From NCBI GenBank assembly GCA_007131435.1, contig SLQM01000043.1, forward strand, positions 1 through 6,666: DNA of 6,666 nt. Reading direction: 5' to 3'. The position numbers were made by a program, and so were the translations under genes. Below the pieces are notes generated by a model. The model was not told where the DNA came from. It searched no databases and saw nothing but the letters and a program-made list of their open reading frames with translations. Source of the stretch: Syntrophomonadaceae bacterium. Lineage in GTDB: Bacteria > Bacillota > Dethiobacteria > DTU022. The number at the start of each line of letters is the position of its first letter. Positions within the stretch are counted from its first letter, which is position 1. Positions 6,301 to 6,666 of the stretch are shown piece by piece.

Positions 6301-6666
6301 TTAATCATTTAATTCTACCAGATCTTCTAATCCGCTGGAAAGCAGAATATCAAGTTCAGGGGTAATGAGAAGCCCCTCAATCCCCGGAAGGCTCTCCAGC
6401 AGGGGCATCCCTTTTTCAGGTCCCAATATGAAGATTACTGTTGACAGGGCATCTGCTTCCATGACTGTTTCTGCAACAATTGTAACAGAAATAAGCTGTC
6501 TGGCAGGATACCCCGTATTCGGATCAAGCAAATGATGGTAATTGACTCCGTCTTCAGTAAAAAACCTCTGGTAATCTCCAGAAGTTACAACTGCCCTGCC
6601 ACTTAGGGGAAAAACAGCAATAATTTTATCCTCCCGGGGATGGCGAACTCCTATCCGCCAGGGATC
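6301..6666 (-). CDS. apbE: FAD:protein FMN transferase (ApbE), C-terminal part, cut by window edge
   Basis: Only the last 121 residues are inside the window; the frame stays open to the right edge, so the start lies outside. ApbE moves FMN from FAD onto a serine or threonine of target proteins, for example the Rnf and Nqr subunits or extracytosolic flavoproteins. It is normally a membrane-anchored lipoprotein acting outside the membrane, but that end is not visible here. Diagnostic motifs: WRIGVRHPRE at 3-12, AVVTSGDYQRFF at 25-36, YHHLLDPNTGYPAR at 43-56, and MEADALSTVIFILGPEKG (about 69-86), where D72 and T76 correspond to the magnesium-binding pair of characterised ApbE proteins. No disruption is seen. 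It is followed 29 bp later by the Gx transporter gene. Family assignment is firm; the flavinylated target is not encoded in this window. Confidence 0.93.
   Translation of the reverse strand, partial: DPWRIGVRHPREDKIIAVFPLSGRAVVTSGDYQRFFTEDGVNYHHLLDPNTGYPARQLISVTIVAETVMEADALSTVIFILGPEKGMPLLESLPGIEGLLITPELDILLSSGLEDLVELND

Overview
The window is a single-strand block of seven protein genes, all read from the minus strand (right to left). It looks like an ordinary chromosomal housekeeping region of a Firmicute of the class Clostridia. Three things point there: strong AGGAG-type ribosome binding sites, the maf-radC pair, and the run radical-SAM protein / DUF2344 protein / ribonuclease G that in Clostridia usually lies just before the ribosomal protein genes rplU and rpmA. 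The genus cannot be fixed from sequence reading alone; a Peptococcaceae- or Syntrophomonas-like lineage is a guess. I see no rRNA, tRNA, CRISPR array, transposase or phage gene.

Upstream part (6666 down to 4430): the C-terminal third or so of an FAD:protein FMN transferase (ApbE) cut by the window edge, a small six-helix membrane protein of the Gx transporter / HepI family, the nucleotide pyrophosphatase Maf, and the JAMM-domain protein RadC. Gaps are about 29 bp, a 4-bp overlap, and 22 bp, so these four probably share a transcript.

Middle (4429 down to 4230): about 200 bp with no gene. It holds a 25-bp near-perfect inverted repeat about 30 bp upstream of the next start codon, and only weak promoter-like sequence. 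I found no convincing terminator.

Downstream part (4229 down to 51): a B12-binding-type radical SAM protein (TIGR03960-like), a DUF2344 partner overlapping it by 1 bp, and a ribonuclease E/G-family enzyme after a 16-bp gap. Tight spacing indicates one operon. The radical SAM/DUF2344 pair is widespread but, to my knowledge, without an established function, and is the best candidate here for undescribed biology. Its constant association with an RNase G and (outside the window) ribosomal protein genes suggests an RNA- or ribosome-related job, which is inference only. The ribonuclease itself carries a C-terminal KH-like GxxG loop and a TRAM-like domain that Escherichia coli RNase G lacks.

In many Clostridia the shape and division genes (mreBCD, a penicillin-binding protein, minCD) lie between radC and the radical SAM gene; here they are absent from this spot.
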